A DNA stretch of 64,000 bases, from contig NZ_CP035758.1 in NCBI RefSeq assembly GCF_004208415.1, positions 2,480,001-2,544,000 of the forward strand, read 5' to 3'. This document shows positions 36,201-45,067 of this stretch, piece by piece (position 1 is the stretch's first letter; each line of letters opens with the position of its first letter). Source of the DNA: Ktedonosporobacter rubrisoli. GTDB taxonomy: Bacteria; Chloroflexota; Ktedonobacteria; Ktedonobacterales; Ktedonobacteraceae. The notes under the pieces were generated by a model. It worked only from the letters and a program-made list of their open reading frames with translations. It was not told the DNA's origin and did not search any database. Position numbers and translations under genes: made by a program.

Positions 36201-36914
36201 GAAGCTTGCCAGTCTGCACGAACGTGGGGCTTCTCGCCGCTGCTCTGCGAGGGGTTGTTTACGCTGGGAACGATTCATGGAGCCTTCTTCCAGCTTGAAA
36301 AGGCGCGCGCTGCCTATGAGGAAGCCCAGATTGTGCAGGCGGGGCTCAGCTCATCAGTTTATATAGAGGTTCTGCTCACCAGGCTTTGTGCGATCGCTGT
36401 GCTTACCCGAGACTGGGAGCAAGCCTGCAAAATGGCGCGCCAGGCACTTGATATTCGTGAACAGGTAGTACTCTATCCAACCGGGCTCTGGCGCTGGTAT
36501 GAGATTGAGGCTCTCCTGCGCGATGGGGAAGAAGAGCGTACGATCCTGGATATCCAACGCTTCAGCCAATGGATCGGCAATAATCAGCGCTATCAAATTC
36601 CCTATTTACGCTCGCAAGCTGTGCTCAGGCAATGGCAAGGCAAGAAAGAACAGGCTATGGCCTATCTGGAAGAGGCCGCAGCTCTGGCCGAAAGGCTTGG
36701 CTTGCCGGCTGAGGGCTGGCCGATTTATGCGGCCCTTGGCGAGCTTTCTCTTGAAGTGGGCAAGCCAGAACAATCTCAGCATGCTTTTGCCCGTAGTGTA
36801 GCGATCATAGAGGAACTGGCTGCACAGATTGCGGACCCGGCTCTGCGCCAGGATTTCTTGCAGGCTCCTCATGTACGCTCTGTGCTGGATCAACAAACGA
36901 TTGGCCCCCAATGA
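33237..36914 (+). CDS. SARP/AfsR-type regulator with AAA ATPase and TPR domains
   Basis: 1225-residue regulator. Residues 1-95 are an OmpR-type winged helix (FRTHKTLALLVYLAIEPG, SILRTTLFYLRQALG). Residues 100-250 are the BTAD helical domain, with ALSLYRGPFLDGLSL. The ATPase starts near 280 (LVGRRVEVATL), with P-loop VEGEAGIGKTKLVSAF at about 307-322 and Walker B APLLLFLDDLQWADV. The remaining 600 residues are TPR-like repeats. This is the architecture of large ATP-dependent activators related to AfsR. The start codon is supported by domain fit more than by its weak ribosome binding site. It is divergent from the aminotransferase gene, with direct-repeat operators between, and is closed by a strong terminator. 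Confidence 0.88.
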   Translation: MSELELAVLGFPSAKKDGAALSFRTHKTLALLVYLAIEPGLHARTKLTSLFWPDSTEAQGRSILRTTLFYLRQALGASAHTSAYLQVTRDALGLAPEIKIALDINILQRALGAATDSTKGKELQLCQKLEKALSLYRGPFLDGLSLGDLPAFDEWARIQRAFWHHQVDRVFDQLSRLLLESGEVTRAREIAMRWIAHEPGNEAGHRRLMQVYIATGDQQAALDVYHAYRVQLARESDTGPTPEMEALAARLRSESKATTRGKRTAVAVATPATSPLEIPLVGRRVEVATLTTGFYAVNDGMMQVVLVEGEAGIGKTKLVSAFLDWAAAQGADVLRGRAFETGGRLPYGPLIEALRSRLERENAPEDLLSDVWLTELSRILPELQERYPDLPQPLIEGTEGAGRLFEAIVQLGEALARKAPLLLFLDDLQWADVATEDVLAYATRRWTDLHTRILLVLAVRREDLLSGQRNYLQKLKQAPFTRHLELGPLARDEVVHLVTHLARAQPGLAWEQNNSESSPVTRFGHWLFQETDGHPLFLVEMIRALLERGVLDLRPSAQQGWVLDVTSAARDTHALQGVLPPSVREIIRLRLARFTSEAQDLLLAAAVLEDQGIFEALCQVADLGETRGLQALDEVLHGRIVQEAGEQRPGYYIFAHDKVRTIVYAEAGEARRRVFHKRAFQVLQAMAASKAEISRHALAAGLLEPAASLCIQAADEAMAVFAVQDAIVLYERARQLLRERRGPQDLLHSLNPLEVQQLYTQLGLAYQLRDEWEKAKGLYEELLAFAGKLQNPLLECAALIRLAGVATGPDFDLYAVKKLLLQARQLAEVHGDLAGVAEATWNLAQLGSYSWDPVQFGSRERWMHTVQALGRADLIARSVRGVRANAHLLKGTEWVAHSSANEAARYAEEAHALYAQLGNQVMEADCLCLVASANIEAGWPKKAIQAAQEALSISLKRKDPWRQIWSTLLLAWSLQECGDYAKALQHCQEACQSARTWGFSPLLCEGLFTLGTIHGAFFQLEKARAAYEEAQIVQAGLSSSVYIEVLLTRLCAIAVLTRDWEQACKMARQALDIREQVVLYPTGLWRWYEIEALLRDGEEERTILDIQRFSQWIGNNQRYQIPYLRSQAVLRQWQGKKEQAMAYLEEAAALAERLGLPAEGWPIYAALGELSLEVGKPEQSQHAFARSVAIIEELAAQIADPALRQDFLQAPHVRSVLDQQTIGPQ

Positions 36915-36939
36915 ACCCTTAAGCAACTCCTTAATATAG

Positions 36940-36978
36940 GGAGCCGTAAAAGAAATAGTTTACGGCTCCGTTTTTTGT
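36940..36978 (+). terminator. strong rho-independent terminator
   Basis: GGAGCCGTAAA (36940-36950) and TTTACGGCTCC (36959-36969) form an 11-bp stem with an 8-base loop, followed by GTTTTTTG. It closes the SARP-type regulator gene; the 300 bases beyond, to 37287, hold no gene. Confidence 0.9.
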
Positions 36979-37235
36979 TTTCTTCTAGTATTCGCTTACG
37001 TTACAGGTTTTACGCCCTTGTAAAAGAAGATACAAGGGATATGTCGAGTTGCGTCTGTCTATGATTGTACAGGCAGTATAAGCAAGCTGCTGCCTCGTAG
37101 TTGTCGCAAGAGGTAGATAATCGAGCGCTGTTCGCGGCCCTTGTACATGGGATATGTTGCAGATATAGCAACTTCACGGATCTTGCAAAGCGAAGGAACT
37201 TGACGCATTGCCGAGTAACAAGCTATAAGTTCGCG

Positions 37236-37263
37236 CCAGGTTGCAGTCAAGGCCGCAACCTGG
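37236..37263 (-). terminator. candidate terminator of the cytochrome-Mo fusion gene
   Basis: CCAGGTTGC (37236-37244) pairs with GCAACCTGG (37255-37263), a 9-bp stem 24 bases beyond the minus-strand stop. No T-run follows on the minus strand, so it is only a candidate. Confidence 0.4.
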
Positions 37264-37287
37264 TTATGTCCTCTTTTACAGCTAGCG

Positions 37288-39024
37288 TTAAATCTCGGTA
37301 CGATAGCCGTAAAATTCGTGATCCTCGTTATAGCCGCCATGACCCTCAAATTGATTCTTATAAGTCTCCACAAATTCAATTGCCTTGATCCACTTGACCA
37401 TTTTAAAGCCCAACTGATTCTCTACACGTAGGCGCAGCGGAGCGCCGTGTTCATCGTTCAAGGGCTGATAGTTCATCTCATAGGCGAGCAAGCTCATATC
37501 ATGTTCAAGATCGTGCATCGTATGCGAATCGTAGTATTCGCCGCCCTCCAGGCCTTCACCGTACGAATAGAAGATAGCATAGTGAGCTTCCGGCTTCGGA
37601 TTCACCAGCTTGATCAATTCATTGAACGGCACTCCACCCCATTCGGCAATGCCCGACCAGCCCTGAATGCAGTTATGCATTGTGGTCTGCTGCTTCTTTG
37701 TTAGATGCTTGATATCCTCAAGCGACAAATCCACAGGGTTATTCACCAACCCGGAGACCTTAAGCCGGTAGTCCTGCCAGTTGTTCTCTTTGAGCCTCTT
37801 CCACTCCTCGCTTGTCGGTAATTTCCCATTCTGCCAGAAGTAAGGCGAGATCTGTTCTTTCTTATACTGGGCGCGCACACTCCGGTCAAAGACGAGATCC
37901 ATGATAGGATTCACTGTAAGGGCGCTGATCTTTTGTAGCACGTTAGGAAACTTCCAGGAGAAGCTCAGTGCTCCAGCCGTCAAGGCAAGACCGCCCCCAA
38001 CGGCGAGTAAGGTTAGCCAGAAGCCCAGAAAACTTGTATTGTTGATGTTGAGAGTAATGCCATTTAAGTTGGCTAAAAGGCCAGTATAGGCGACAAGGAT
38101 CATATGTCCAATATAGAAGAGGATGAAGAAGCACATCAAGAGAAAATGCAGCGAGCGCGCAATCTGGCGGTTGCCAAAGATGCGTTGATACCATTTGAAC
38201 TGATTGTCGAAGGCCGGTGACATCGCAATTCCGGTCAGGATCTGTAAGGGCGCCACGATGAAGACGATGGCAAAGTAGGTGAGTTGCTGCAAGGCGTTGA
38301 AGCGAACATAGCCGCTAATGCCGTAGATCCTGGCCGGATCGTGCAGGCTACCGTATTGCAGAGCGCAGGTCACGGCACCGGGAAAGAGGGACCAGCTTGT
38401 GGGTACCAGTCGTTGCCACTCGCCAAGGGCAAATTGCAGGATAATAAAGGCGGCTCCGGTGAGAATGAAGAGTATATCAAACATGAAATGCCAGTGACGC
38501 GCGATACCGATGGTGTGGCGTCCTCCGGGCAAACCCAGCCAGTATGGCGCGGTGACCGAATCATCTTTTGAGGTCCACTGGCTATTCTTCGGCACATCGC
38601 CGCGCCAGCGCAACCATTCCTTGCCCGGCGTGCAATTAAGCGTCCAATAGAGGCGTGGATGATCCAACAGGATGTTGATACCACTGCGCACAAGAAATAG
38701 AAGATAGATAAAGGTCAGGAGATGAGTAATACGCACCCAGAGCGGAAAGCCAGGCTTGACGGCCGGGTCCGGCCTCACGCAGGGAAAGGTGGCGATGAAG
38801 GACTGTACAGCCGGGAGCTGTACCAGCCAGAGGCATAGCAAAATGCCGATCACGACAATGATGGCCAGGGCAAAGAATGCCGGCATAATCAGGCCGCGAA
38901 TGCGGCGATACTTGCCGAAGAGCTTGATCTGTGCCACCGCCGGGGCATAAGGCATGGCTTCCAGTTTCCGCTGCTCGCTTTCGGGATGAAAGAAATCTGG
39001 TTGAGGATTGATAAGTTTGCTCAT
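37288..39024 (-). CDS. cytochrome b561-like / molybdopterin oxidoreductase fusion
   Basis: 578-residue fusion. Residues 40-380 are membrane-embedded, with about six helices and haem-ligand-like His residues (LWVRITHLLTFIYLL, IARHWHFMFDILFIL, LHFLLMCFFILFYIGHMIL), resembling the cytochrome b561/formate dehydrogenase gamma fold. Residues 395-578 are a sulfite-oxidase-type molybdopterin domain: the Mo-ligand Cys452 is in TMHNCIQGWSGIAEWGGVP, followed by YDSHTMHDLEHDMSLLAYEMN and APLRLRVENQLGFKMVKWIK. It probably passes electrons between a quinone or redox partner and a small substrate at the Mo site, similar to YedY/MsrP with YedZ but in one chain. No Tat signal is seen, so the side of the membrane is uncertain. 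AAGGAG precedes the ATG. Confidence 0.8.
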   Translation of the reverse strand: MSKLINPQPDFFHPESEQRKLEAMPYAPAVAQIKLFGKYRRIRGLIMPAFFALAIIVVIGILLCLWLVQLPAVQSFIATFPCVRPDPAVKPGFPLWVRITHLLTFIYLLFLVRSGINILLDHPRLYWTLNCTPGKEWLRWRGDVPKNSQWTSKDDSVTAPYWLGLPGGRHTIGIARHWHFMFDILFILTGAAFIILQFALGEWQRLVPTSWSLFPGAVTCALQYGSLHDPARIYGISGYVRFNALQQLTYFAIVFIVAPLQILTGIAMSPAFDNQFKWYQRIFGNRQIARSLHFLLMCFFILFYIGHMILVAYTGLLANLNGITLNINNTSFLGFWLTLLAVGGGLALTAGALSFSWKFPNVLQKISALTVNPIMDLVFDRSVRAQYKKEQISPYFWQNGKLPTSEEWKRLKENNWQDYRLKVSGLVNNPVDLSLEDIKHLTKKQQTTMHNCIQGWSGIAEWGGVPFNELIKLVNPKPEAHYAIFYSYGEGLEGGEYYDSHTMHDLEHDMSLLAYEMNYQPLNDEHGAPLRLRVENQLGFKMVKWIKAIEFVETYKNQFEGHGGYNEDHEFYGYRTEI

Positions 39025-39614
39025 CTTCTGGGTTGTCTCCTTAGTATGAAAAGGGCGGGCCGCTTCTCTCTTGCTCTACCAAAGAGTAAGCTGATGCACC
39101 ATGCTCGCACCTACTCGCTTGATGCATGAAAAAATCATCCACTTCTAAAAGACACGTGGGTAAATGAGCAATCGTAACAATTGGCAAGAGTTTACTAATG
39201 CCGCCTGGGAAGGGGAAAAAGGAAAGAAAACATGGAGAGAAATTACCTAATGGTCCAAGTAGAAATACGCACTCCTCCCTACTTCTCTGCTTCAGCACTC
39301 GATGCCCTGCCTGGAGGCGGAAAGAGGGGCGAACGCTAATGCACAGAATTGATGATCTTGGATATGTTGCCCGGATAATGGTACTCCTCCACCAGATTAA
39401 TTTTGAAATTTGCAGTCAAGAACAGAATAATTTACAGTTATTTAGGATAGTTGATAGAAGGCGAGATGCCTAGAAAAACCTTGCAATTTTGGGCATACAG
39501 GGTCCTGCCTTGAAAAAATAGCTCTTGTTGATCCAATTTGTTTTGTAATTATTGCTAATGGGCTATAATGCTCTTACAACTTTTTTCTTTATCAGAGTAA
39601 GTTATAGAGGGGCT
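39025..39614. other. divergent intergenic region
   Basis: 590 bases between the cytochrome-Mo gene and the first HTH-NB-ARC gene, mostly AT-rich. A TATAAT at 39564-39569 with weak TTGTAA upstream lies 45 bases before the start at 39615 and is the likely promoter of that gene. No open frame or repeat of note. Confidence 0.5.
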
Positions 39615-42107
39615 ATGAAAACCAGCCAGCATTTAGGAAAACGTTTGCAACAGGAACGCCTACGCTTCCATCTTTCTCAAGAAGCCCTTGCCGAAGCCCT
39701 GGGCGTATCACCCAGAAGTATCAGTCGGTGGGAACGAGGTCAAAGCATCCCCCGGGGATACATCAGGCTCAAACTTAGCCGTTTTTTCGGATTGCAGCCG
39801 GAGGATCTGTTTGTTGAGTTGGACGAGCGGCTATCCCCCTCTTCTTTTTACAACATGCCAGGGCCGCCCAGCCCTTGTTTCACGGGTCGCGAGCAGGTTC
39901 TCGAACTCTTGCATGGCCGCCTTGGCCTTGAGTGGGGAACAAAGCCTTATCTGGCCTATGCTTTGCAAGGGTTGGGAGGAATTGGCAAAACGCAAATAGC
40001 CTTGATGTATGTCCAGCGTTATTCTGCAGAATATCAAACAGTCCTCTGGATCAATTCTGAGAACAGCGAGAGCATTTTCGCCAGTATAGAAAGCCTGGCC
40101 CGTCTGCTGCAACTGCCCGAAGCCAATCAAGCCGATCACCAGAGCATTGTAGATGGGCTGCGGCGCTGGCTGGCTGTGCATGATCGCTGGTTACTTGTCT
40201 GCGATAATTTGACAGATCCTAAGCAGCTACAAGACTACTTGCCTCCCGTCAGGCGAGGTTCTATCCTGATTACTACACATAATCAGACCCTGGGGCCTTT
40301 TGCTCAAGGCCTCAATCTGGCTCCTCTGGGGAAGGATGAGGGAACGTTATTTCTGCTGCGGCGTACCAAATTATTGCCCCTTGAGGCAACAGACGAACAT
40401 AAGCAGCAATTTGCTTTATGTAGACCTGATGAGTATGCAGCAGCCTGGGAAGTCGTTTCGCTGCTGGGAGGATTGCCTCTGGCCCTCGATCAGGCCGGCG
40501 CTTATATTGAAGAAACTGGATGTAGTCTCGCGGAATATGTCCAGCGTTATAAGCAGCAGCGGGCTCTTTTGCTAGGACGACGTGGGCTTTCGGGAGGTGA
40601 GCACCCTGAATCCGTGGCGACCACGTTTCTGCTCGCCAGTCAACAGGTTGAACGTGAGCAACAAGCTGCGCTCGATCTGCTCCGTGTGTGCGCTTTTTTG
40701 CACGCGGAAGCTATTCCAGAAGAATTGTTTCGGGTAGGGGCTATACATCTGGGGCCTTCGCTTGAACCGCTGGCGCGCGATGCCCTCCAGTTTGATCTAG
40801 CGATTGCAACCCTACGCCGCTTCTCCCTGGTGCAACGCCAGCCCGAAACTCAATCTCTCTCTATTCATCGCCTTGTGCAGGAGGTCCTCAAAGCGAGTAT
40901 GAACGCACAGGAACAGATCAGCTGGATGAGGCGGATTATCCTTGTGCTCACTTCCCTATTCCCCGGCGTTATCTCTGATACCTGGAAACAGTGTGAGAGG
41001 CTGCTCTCCCATGTTCTGGCGGTGGCAAATGAATTTCCCGATGGGATTGAGGACCAGGCCCTGGCTGAAATCTTGCAAAAAGCTGCTGACTATTATCGTG
41101 AGCGCTACCAGTATCGGCAAGCCGATGAGTGGTATCAGCGGGCCCTCCATATCTGGGAACAGTATGGGGAAGCGGGATATCCAGGAATGGCCCATGTCTA
41201 TAATGGTCTGGCCCTGCTCAACTATGATCAAGGGCAGTATCAACAGGCAGAGATATGTTACCAACAGGCGCTTGATGCTGGCCAAAGAGGATTAGGCGAG
41301 ACGCATTATGAAGTAGTTCGGGCACTCATGGGCCAGGCGCTTCTCTACCAAACCGTTGGCAAATACGCAGAAGCCGAGCCCCTTTACCTGCATACCATTG
41401 GCCTCCTTGAGCAAAGTCAAGCCGAGCCGGCCAGGCTGGCCTACCTGTACAGTAATCTCGCCGATCTTTATCTTCTTCTGGGAAAATATGAGCGGTCCGA
41501 GTCACTGGCTTTGGAGGCTCGGCAGATATGGGCTCAGGCCTTTGGCGAGATGCATACGCTTGTAACCTATCCGCTTCTCACACTGGCAGAATTATATACG
41601 GAACAAGGAAAATACAGGCAAGCGGAACCGTTATATCAGCAGGTCCTCACTATTCGCGACCAGTTGCTTGGGCCGGCAGATCCGTATGTGGCCGAGGCCC
41701 TTGTGGGTCTGGCCGATCTCTACCTGCTACAAGGAAAATACAACCAGGCCGACTCTTTATATCAACGTGCCCTCCATATCCAGGAATTGGTGCGGGGACC
41801 TACGCATCCTTCCCTGACCAGATGTCTTAATGGCCTGGCCAGGCTCTATGCTCAGCAGGAAAAGAAGGAGCAGGCAGAACGATTATACCGGCGGGCGCTG
41901 ATGCTCCAGGAGAAGCGCCTGGGCCTTGATCATCCAGAAACGGCACAGATACTCTATGACCTGGCTCTCTTGCAGCAAAGACAGGGCTTTCTTGTTGAGG
42001 CGCGTGCCTTTGCGGAGAGGGCCTTGCAGATTCGCAAAGCTTGTCTTGGAGTAACTCACCCCAAAACGAAGGCCGCCCATATGCTCTATTCACGGCTACT
42101 AATATAA
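39615..42107 (+). CDS. HTH-XRE / NB-ARC / TPR protein (STAND ATPase)
   Basis: 830-residue multidomain regulator. Residues 1-70 are an XRE helix-turn-helix (RLQQERLRFHLSQEALAEAL, SPRSISRWERG). A NB-ARC-type STAND NTPase follows, with P-loop YALQGLGGIGKTQIALMYVQ, RNBS-like DRWLLVCDNL, RRGSILITTHNQ and the GLPLALDQAGAYIEETG motif. The C-terminal 330 residues carry about seven kinesin-light-chain-type TPRs (QYQQAEICYQQALDAGQRGL). Such proteins oligomerise upon ligand binding; in other bacteria similar ones act as regulators or in immunity. The ATG at 39615 follows AGAGGGG; the longer frame is not supported. A paralogue follows at 42578. Confidence 0.88.
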   Translation: MKTSQHLGKRLQQERLRFHLSQEALAEALGVSPRSISRWERGQSIPRGYIRLKLSRFFGLQPEDLFVELDERLSPSSFYNMPGPPSPCFTGREQVLELLHGRLGLEWGTKPYLAYALQGLGGIGKTQIALMYVQRYSAEYQTVLWINSENSESIFASIESLARLLQLPEANQADHQSIVDGLRRWLAVHDRWLLVCDNLTDPKQLQDYLPPVRRGSILITTHNQTLGPFAQGLNLAPLGKDEGTLFLLRRTKLLPLEATDEHKQQFALCRPDEYAAAWEVVSLLGGLPLALDQAGAYIEETGCSLAEYVQRYKQQRALLLGRRGLSGGEHPESVATTFLLASQQVEREQQAALDLLRVCAFLHAEAIPEELFRVGAIHLGPSLEPLARDALQFDLAIATLRRFSLVQRQPETQSLSIHRLVQEVLKASMNAQEQISWMRRIILVLTSLFPGVISDTWKQCERLLSHVLAVANEFPDGIEDQALAEILQKAADYYRERYQYRQADEWYQRALHIWEQYGEAGYPGMAHVYNGLALLNYDQGQYQQAEICYQQALDAGQRGLGETHYEVVRALMGQALLYQTVGKYAEAEPLYLHTIGLLEQSQAEPARLAYLYSNLADLYLLLGKYERSESLALEARQIWAQAFGEMHTLVTYPLLTLAELYTEQGKYRQAEPLYQQVLTIRDQLLGPADPYVAEALVGLADLYLLQGKYNQADSLYQRALHIQELVRGPTHPSLTRCLNGLARLYAQQEKKEQAERLYRRALMLQEKRLGLDHPETAQILYDLALLQQRQGFLVEARAFAERALQIRKACLGVTHPKTKAAHMLYSRLLI

Positions 42108-42577
42108 AGTATTTGCCTATTGTTTTAACGGGAAGCAGTGCGGAGAAGGAACATGATAGGTATCTATCATGGAGAAAGAAATTCATTCAGTGGAAACATT
42201 TAGGATATAAAAAGTAATTAAGGTGAAATGTCTGCCATGTGTCTGGATAATGTCATGGCCTAACTCTGCATTTCTGATTACACTATCGACGACAAAACCT
42301 CTGAGTGCCAATCACACACGCTACCAACATGGAATATGTTAAGAGGGTGCTACCTTTACCCTCTTTATTGTGCTTATATTTTATTAGCAGTACGAACAGA
42401 AGATGCTATGCAGGAGAAATTATGAATAGCAGGCTTTCGTATATACGTTGCTGGGACTTCTTCGATAGAGCGTCAGAAGCATATGAAACTTGATCGCTGG
42501 GCTGGGTGTGTAGAGACCCTAAGGAGCCCTTTGGTTTCCTATTGAGAATTCAGGCACTTTAAGGGAGAGAAATAGAC
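42108..42577. other. gene-free region between the two NB-ARC paralogues
   Basis: 470 bases with short stop-rich frames only. The ribosome binding site AAGGGAGAG sits at its right end. No repeat, RNA or convincing promoter was found. Confidence 0.45.
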
Positions 42578-45013
42578 ATGGTTAGATATGCAAGGAAAGA
42601 AAATTCCTCAACGCATGTACCCAATGAGCGCTTGCGGCAAGAACGCCTCTCGCATGGTTGGTCGCAAGCCGATGTCGCCAGACAGGTAGGTACTGATTGC
42701 TTTACAGTTAATCGTTGGGAGCGAGGGAGGGCTCATCCCAGCCCCCACTTTCGTCAGCGGCTGTGTGCGCTCTTTGCGAAAACGGTATCTGAACTGGAAT
42801 TATGGCCTGAGCTTCCCCAAAAGGTTAGCCCTGTTCCGGCTTCACCTCCCTCTTTCCAACCTCGTTATTGCTCTCTGCCCTGTATGCGCAACCCATGTTT
42901 TACAGGCCGAGAAGAGGTTTTACATACCATACATACTTTCCTCACGGTTACACCGGCTACTAAGCAGCTTCAGGCGCTTGCTCTTGTGGGATTGGGCGGG
43001 ATAGGTAAGACACAAGTGGCTATTGAATATGCCTATCGGTATGCTGATTGCTATCAGGCTGTCTTCTGGTTGGCCGCAGAAACGACGGAGAGCCTGGTGG
43101 CAAGCATGCAACAGATTGCCGAACAGCTCAATCTTCCTGAAGGCCAGGAGGCAAAACAGGATTGTATGCTGAACGCGGTCCAACGCTGGTTCGCTACCTG
43201 GACTGGCTGGCTCTTGATTGCTGATAACGTGGAGGATATGGATATTCTGCGCATGGTTCTGCCGGCTAACTGCCAGGGGACGCTTCTTGTGACGAGTCGT
43301 CAGCAGACGCTTGGTCCTCTGATTGAGCCTTTTGCCCTGCTGCCAATGAATATGAAGGAAGGCATGGAACTGCTAGGTCATGCGGTGCGGCGAAGTCTGT
43401 TCAATCTGGATGCCACTGCTACCGAGTACATGGCGCTCGACCAGCAGGAAGAGGCTGCTGCCAGGGAGCTTGTAACGGCGTTAGGAGGACTACCCTTAGC
43501 CTTAGATCAGGCCCGCGCTTATATTGAGGAGGCCGGATGTAGCATTGCTGATTATCTTCAGCGCTTTCGTACCCAACGAAAACAAGTCCTGGCTCATCGG
43601 GGCAGGCATAGTGGCGTTCATCCTGACTCCGTTTCTACAACACTTACGCTTTCGATAGAACAAGTAGCTGACAAGCATCCTATGGCGCGTGAACTTCTGA
43701 AGGCTTGCGCCTTTTTGTATCCTGAAGCGATCCCCGAAGAGTTCTTTGTGGAGGGTGGTGCCCAGCTTGGGGATATTTTGAGCTCAATGGTAGCTGATCC
43801 TTATCAATTTGACCAGGCCCTGGCAGTTTTGCGCAGCTCCTCGCTGGTGAGGAGGCACGCTGAGACTCACAGCTTCTCTCTTCATCGCCTGGTACAAGCG
43901 GTCCTACAGGATCAGATGAGCCAATGCGAAGAACAATTGTGGCGCGAGCGTATTATCAAACTGCTGAGTACAATGTTTCCCGATGGGACCTTCGCTACCT
44001 GGAGGCAGTGTGAACGTTATCTGACACACGCTATGGCTTGCTTACAGTTGCTTCCGCAGGCAGAAAATGTGCTTGCCCAGGGTGGAGAACTTTTATGCAA
44101 GATAGGAGGGTATCTGCTGGAGCGTGGGCGCTATCGTGAGGCTGAGCCACTACTCGAACAAGCTCTAGGCCTGGGGGAGCGACAGTATGAGTGTATGCAT
44201 CCAGCGCTCATCCCATTTCTCATGAGGCGTGCTGAGCTCTATTGGAGACAGGTTGACTATCAGCAGGCCGAAGCCTTGTTACAGCGTATCCTGGAGATAG
44301 AAGAACATTGCCTTGAAGCGGATCATCCAGAAGTTGCCGAGGCGCTCAATAATCTGGCTCTGCTCTACTGGCAGCAGGAAAAATATGAGCAAGCCGAACC
44401 TCTCTATCAGCGCGCGCTGGCCATTAGAGAACAGCGCCTGGGACCTGAGCATCTAGGAACCGCTTCTACACTTGCTAATCTGGCTCTGCTCTATTGGAAA
44501 CAGCAAAGGTACGAGCAGGCCGAACCTCTCTACTTAAGAGCTCTACAGATAGAAGAGCGATGCCTGGGACGCGAACACCCGGAGACTGCAGGCACGCTTC
44601 ATAATCTTGCCTATCTCTATCGCGACCTGAAAAGATATGAGGAGGCGGAGTTGCTCTATCAGCGTGCTCTGCACATCTATGAGTCGCAGTTGGGTCCTGA
44701 GCATCCCGAGATTGCTGGTACACTTAATTGCCTGGCACACTTGTATCGGGATCTTGATAAGTGTACGCAGGCGGAAGCGCTCTATCAGCGCGCTCTCCAT
44801 ATAGAAGCGCAACAGCTCGAATCTGATCACGTTGAGGTTGCCAATACGCTTCGAGGCCTGGCCGCGCTTTATGAAAAACAGAAGAAATATGAGCAAGCCG
44901 AGGCGCTCTATCAACGCGCTTTACAAATTTATGAGCTTCACCTGGGCCCCGAGCAGTCAGAGGTAACCACTACCCGTGGCTGCCTTGAGCGCCTTCAGCA
45001 AAGCAGGCTTTAG
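42578..45013 (+). CDS. HTH-XRE / NB-ARC / TPR protein, paralogue
   Basis: 811-residue paralogue of the preceding gene product with the same three-part layout: XRE helix-turn-helix (ERLRQERLSHGWSQADVARQ, FTVNRWERGRAHPSP), STAND NTPase with P-loop ALVGLGGIGKTQVAIEYAYR and LPLALDQARAYIEEAG, and then seven or more 42-residue TPRs of the kinesin-light-chain type, nearly identical in phrase (EQAEPLYQRALAIREQRLGP). It lacks any effector domain beyond the HTH. AAGGGAGAG precedes the ATG. Two adjacent but diverged copies suggest old tandem duplication. Function is probably ligand-dependent regulation; a phage-defence role is possible but unsupported by neighbours. Confidence 0.88.
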   Translation: MVRYARKENSSTHVPNERLRQERLSHGWSQADVARQVGTDCFTVNRWERGRAHPSPHFRQRLCALFAKTVSELELWPELPQKVSPVPASPPSFQPRYCSLPCMRNPCFTGREEVLHTIHTFLTVTPATKQLQALALVGLGGIGKTQVAIEYAYRYADCYQAVFWLAAETTESLVASMQQIAEQLNLPEGQEAKQDCMLNAVQRWFATWTGWLLIADNVEDMDILRMVLPANCQGTLLVTSRQQTLGPLIEPFALLPMNMKEGMELLGHAVRRSLFNLDATATEYMALDQQEEAAARELVTALGGLPLALDQARAYIEEAGCSIADYLQRFRTQRKQVLAHRGRHSGVHPDSVSTTLTLSIEQVADKHPMARELLKACAFLYPEAIPEEFFVEGGAQLGDILSSMVADPYQFDQALAVLRSSSLVRRHAETHSFSLHRLVQAVLQDQMSQCEEQLWRERIIKLLSTMFPDGTFATWRQCERYLTHAMACLQLLPQAENVLAQGGELLCKIGGYLLERGRYREAEPLLEQALGLGERQYECMHPALIPFLMRRAELYWRQVDYQQAEALLQRILEIEEHCLEADHPEVAEALNNLALLYWQQEKYEQAEPLYQRALAIREQRLGPEHLGTASTLANLALLYWKQQRYEQAEPLYLRALQIEERCLGREHPETAGTLHNLAYLYRDLKRYEEAELLYQRALHIYESQLGPEHPEIAGTLNCLAHLYRDLDKCTQAEALYQRALHIEAQQLESDHVEVANTLRGLAALYEKQKKYEQAEALYQRALQIYELHLGPEQSEVTTTRGCLERLQQSRL

Positions 45014-45053
45014 GGAAGCAAAGGCCTATTGAAGCTCCATAGTCCCTGCTTCC
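45014..45053. terminator. bidirectional terminator candidate
   Basis: GGAAGCA (45014-45020) pairs with TGCTTCC (45047-45053), with CTAT/ATAG pairing inside, between convergent NB-ARC and glycosyltransferase genes. Followed by TTCT. Confidence 0.5.
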
Positions 45054-45067
45054 TTCTAGCCCATAAC

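Noticed and set aside
39615..45013. Anti-phage island built around the NB-ARC genes
   Set aside because: No nuclease, protease, TIR, restriction or other defence gene is adjacent; the pair alone does not justify the claim.
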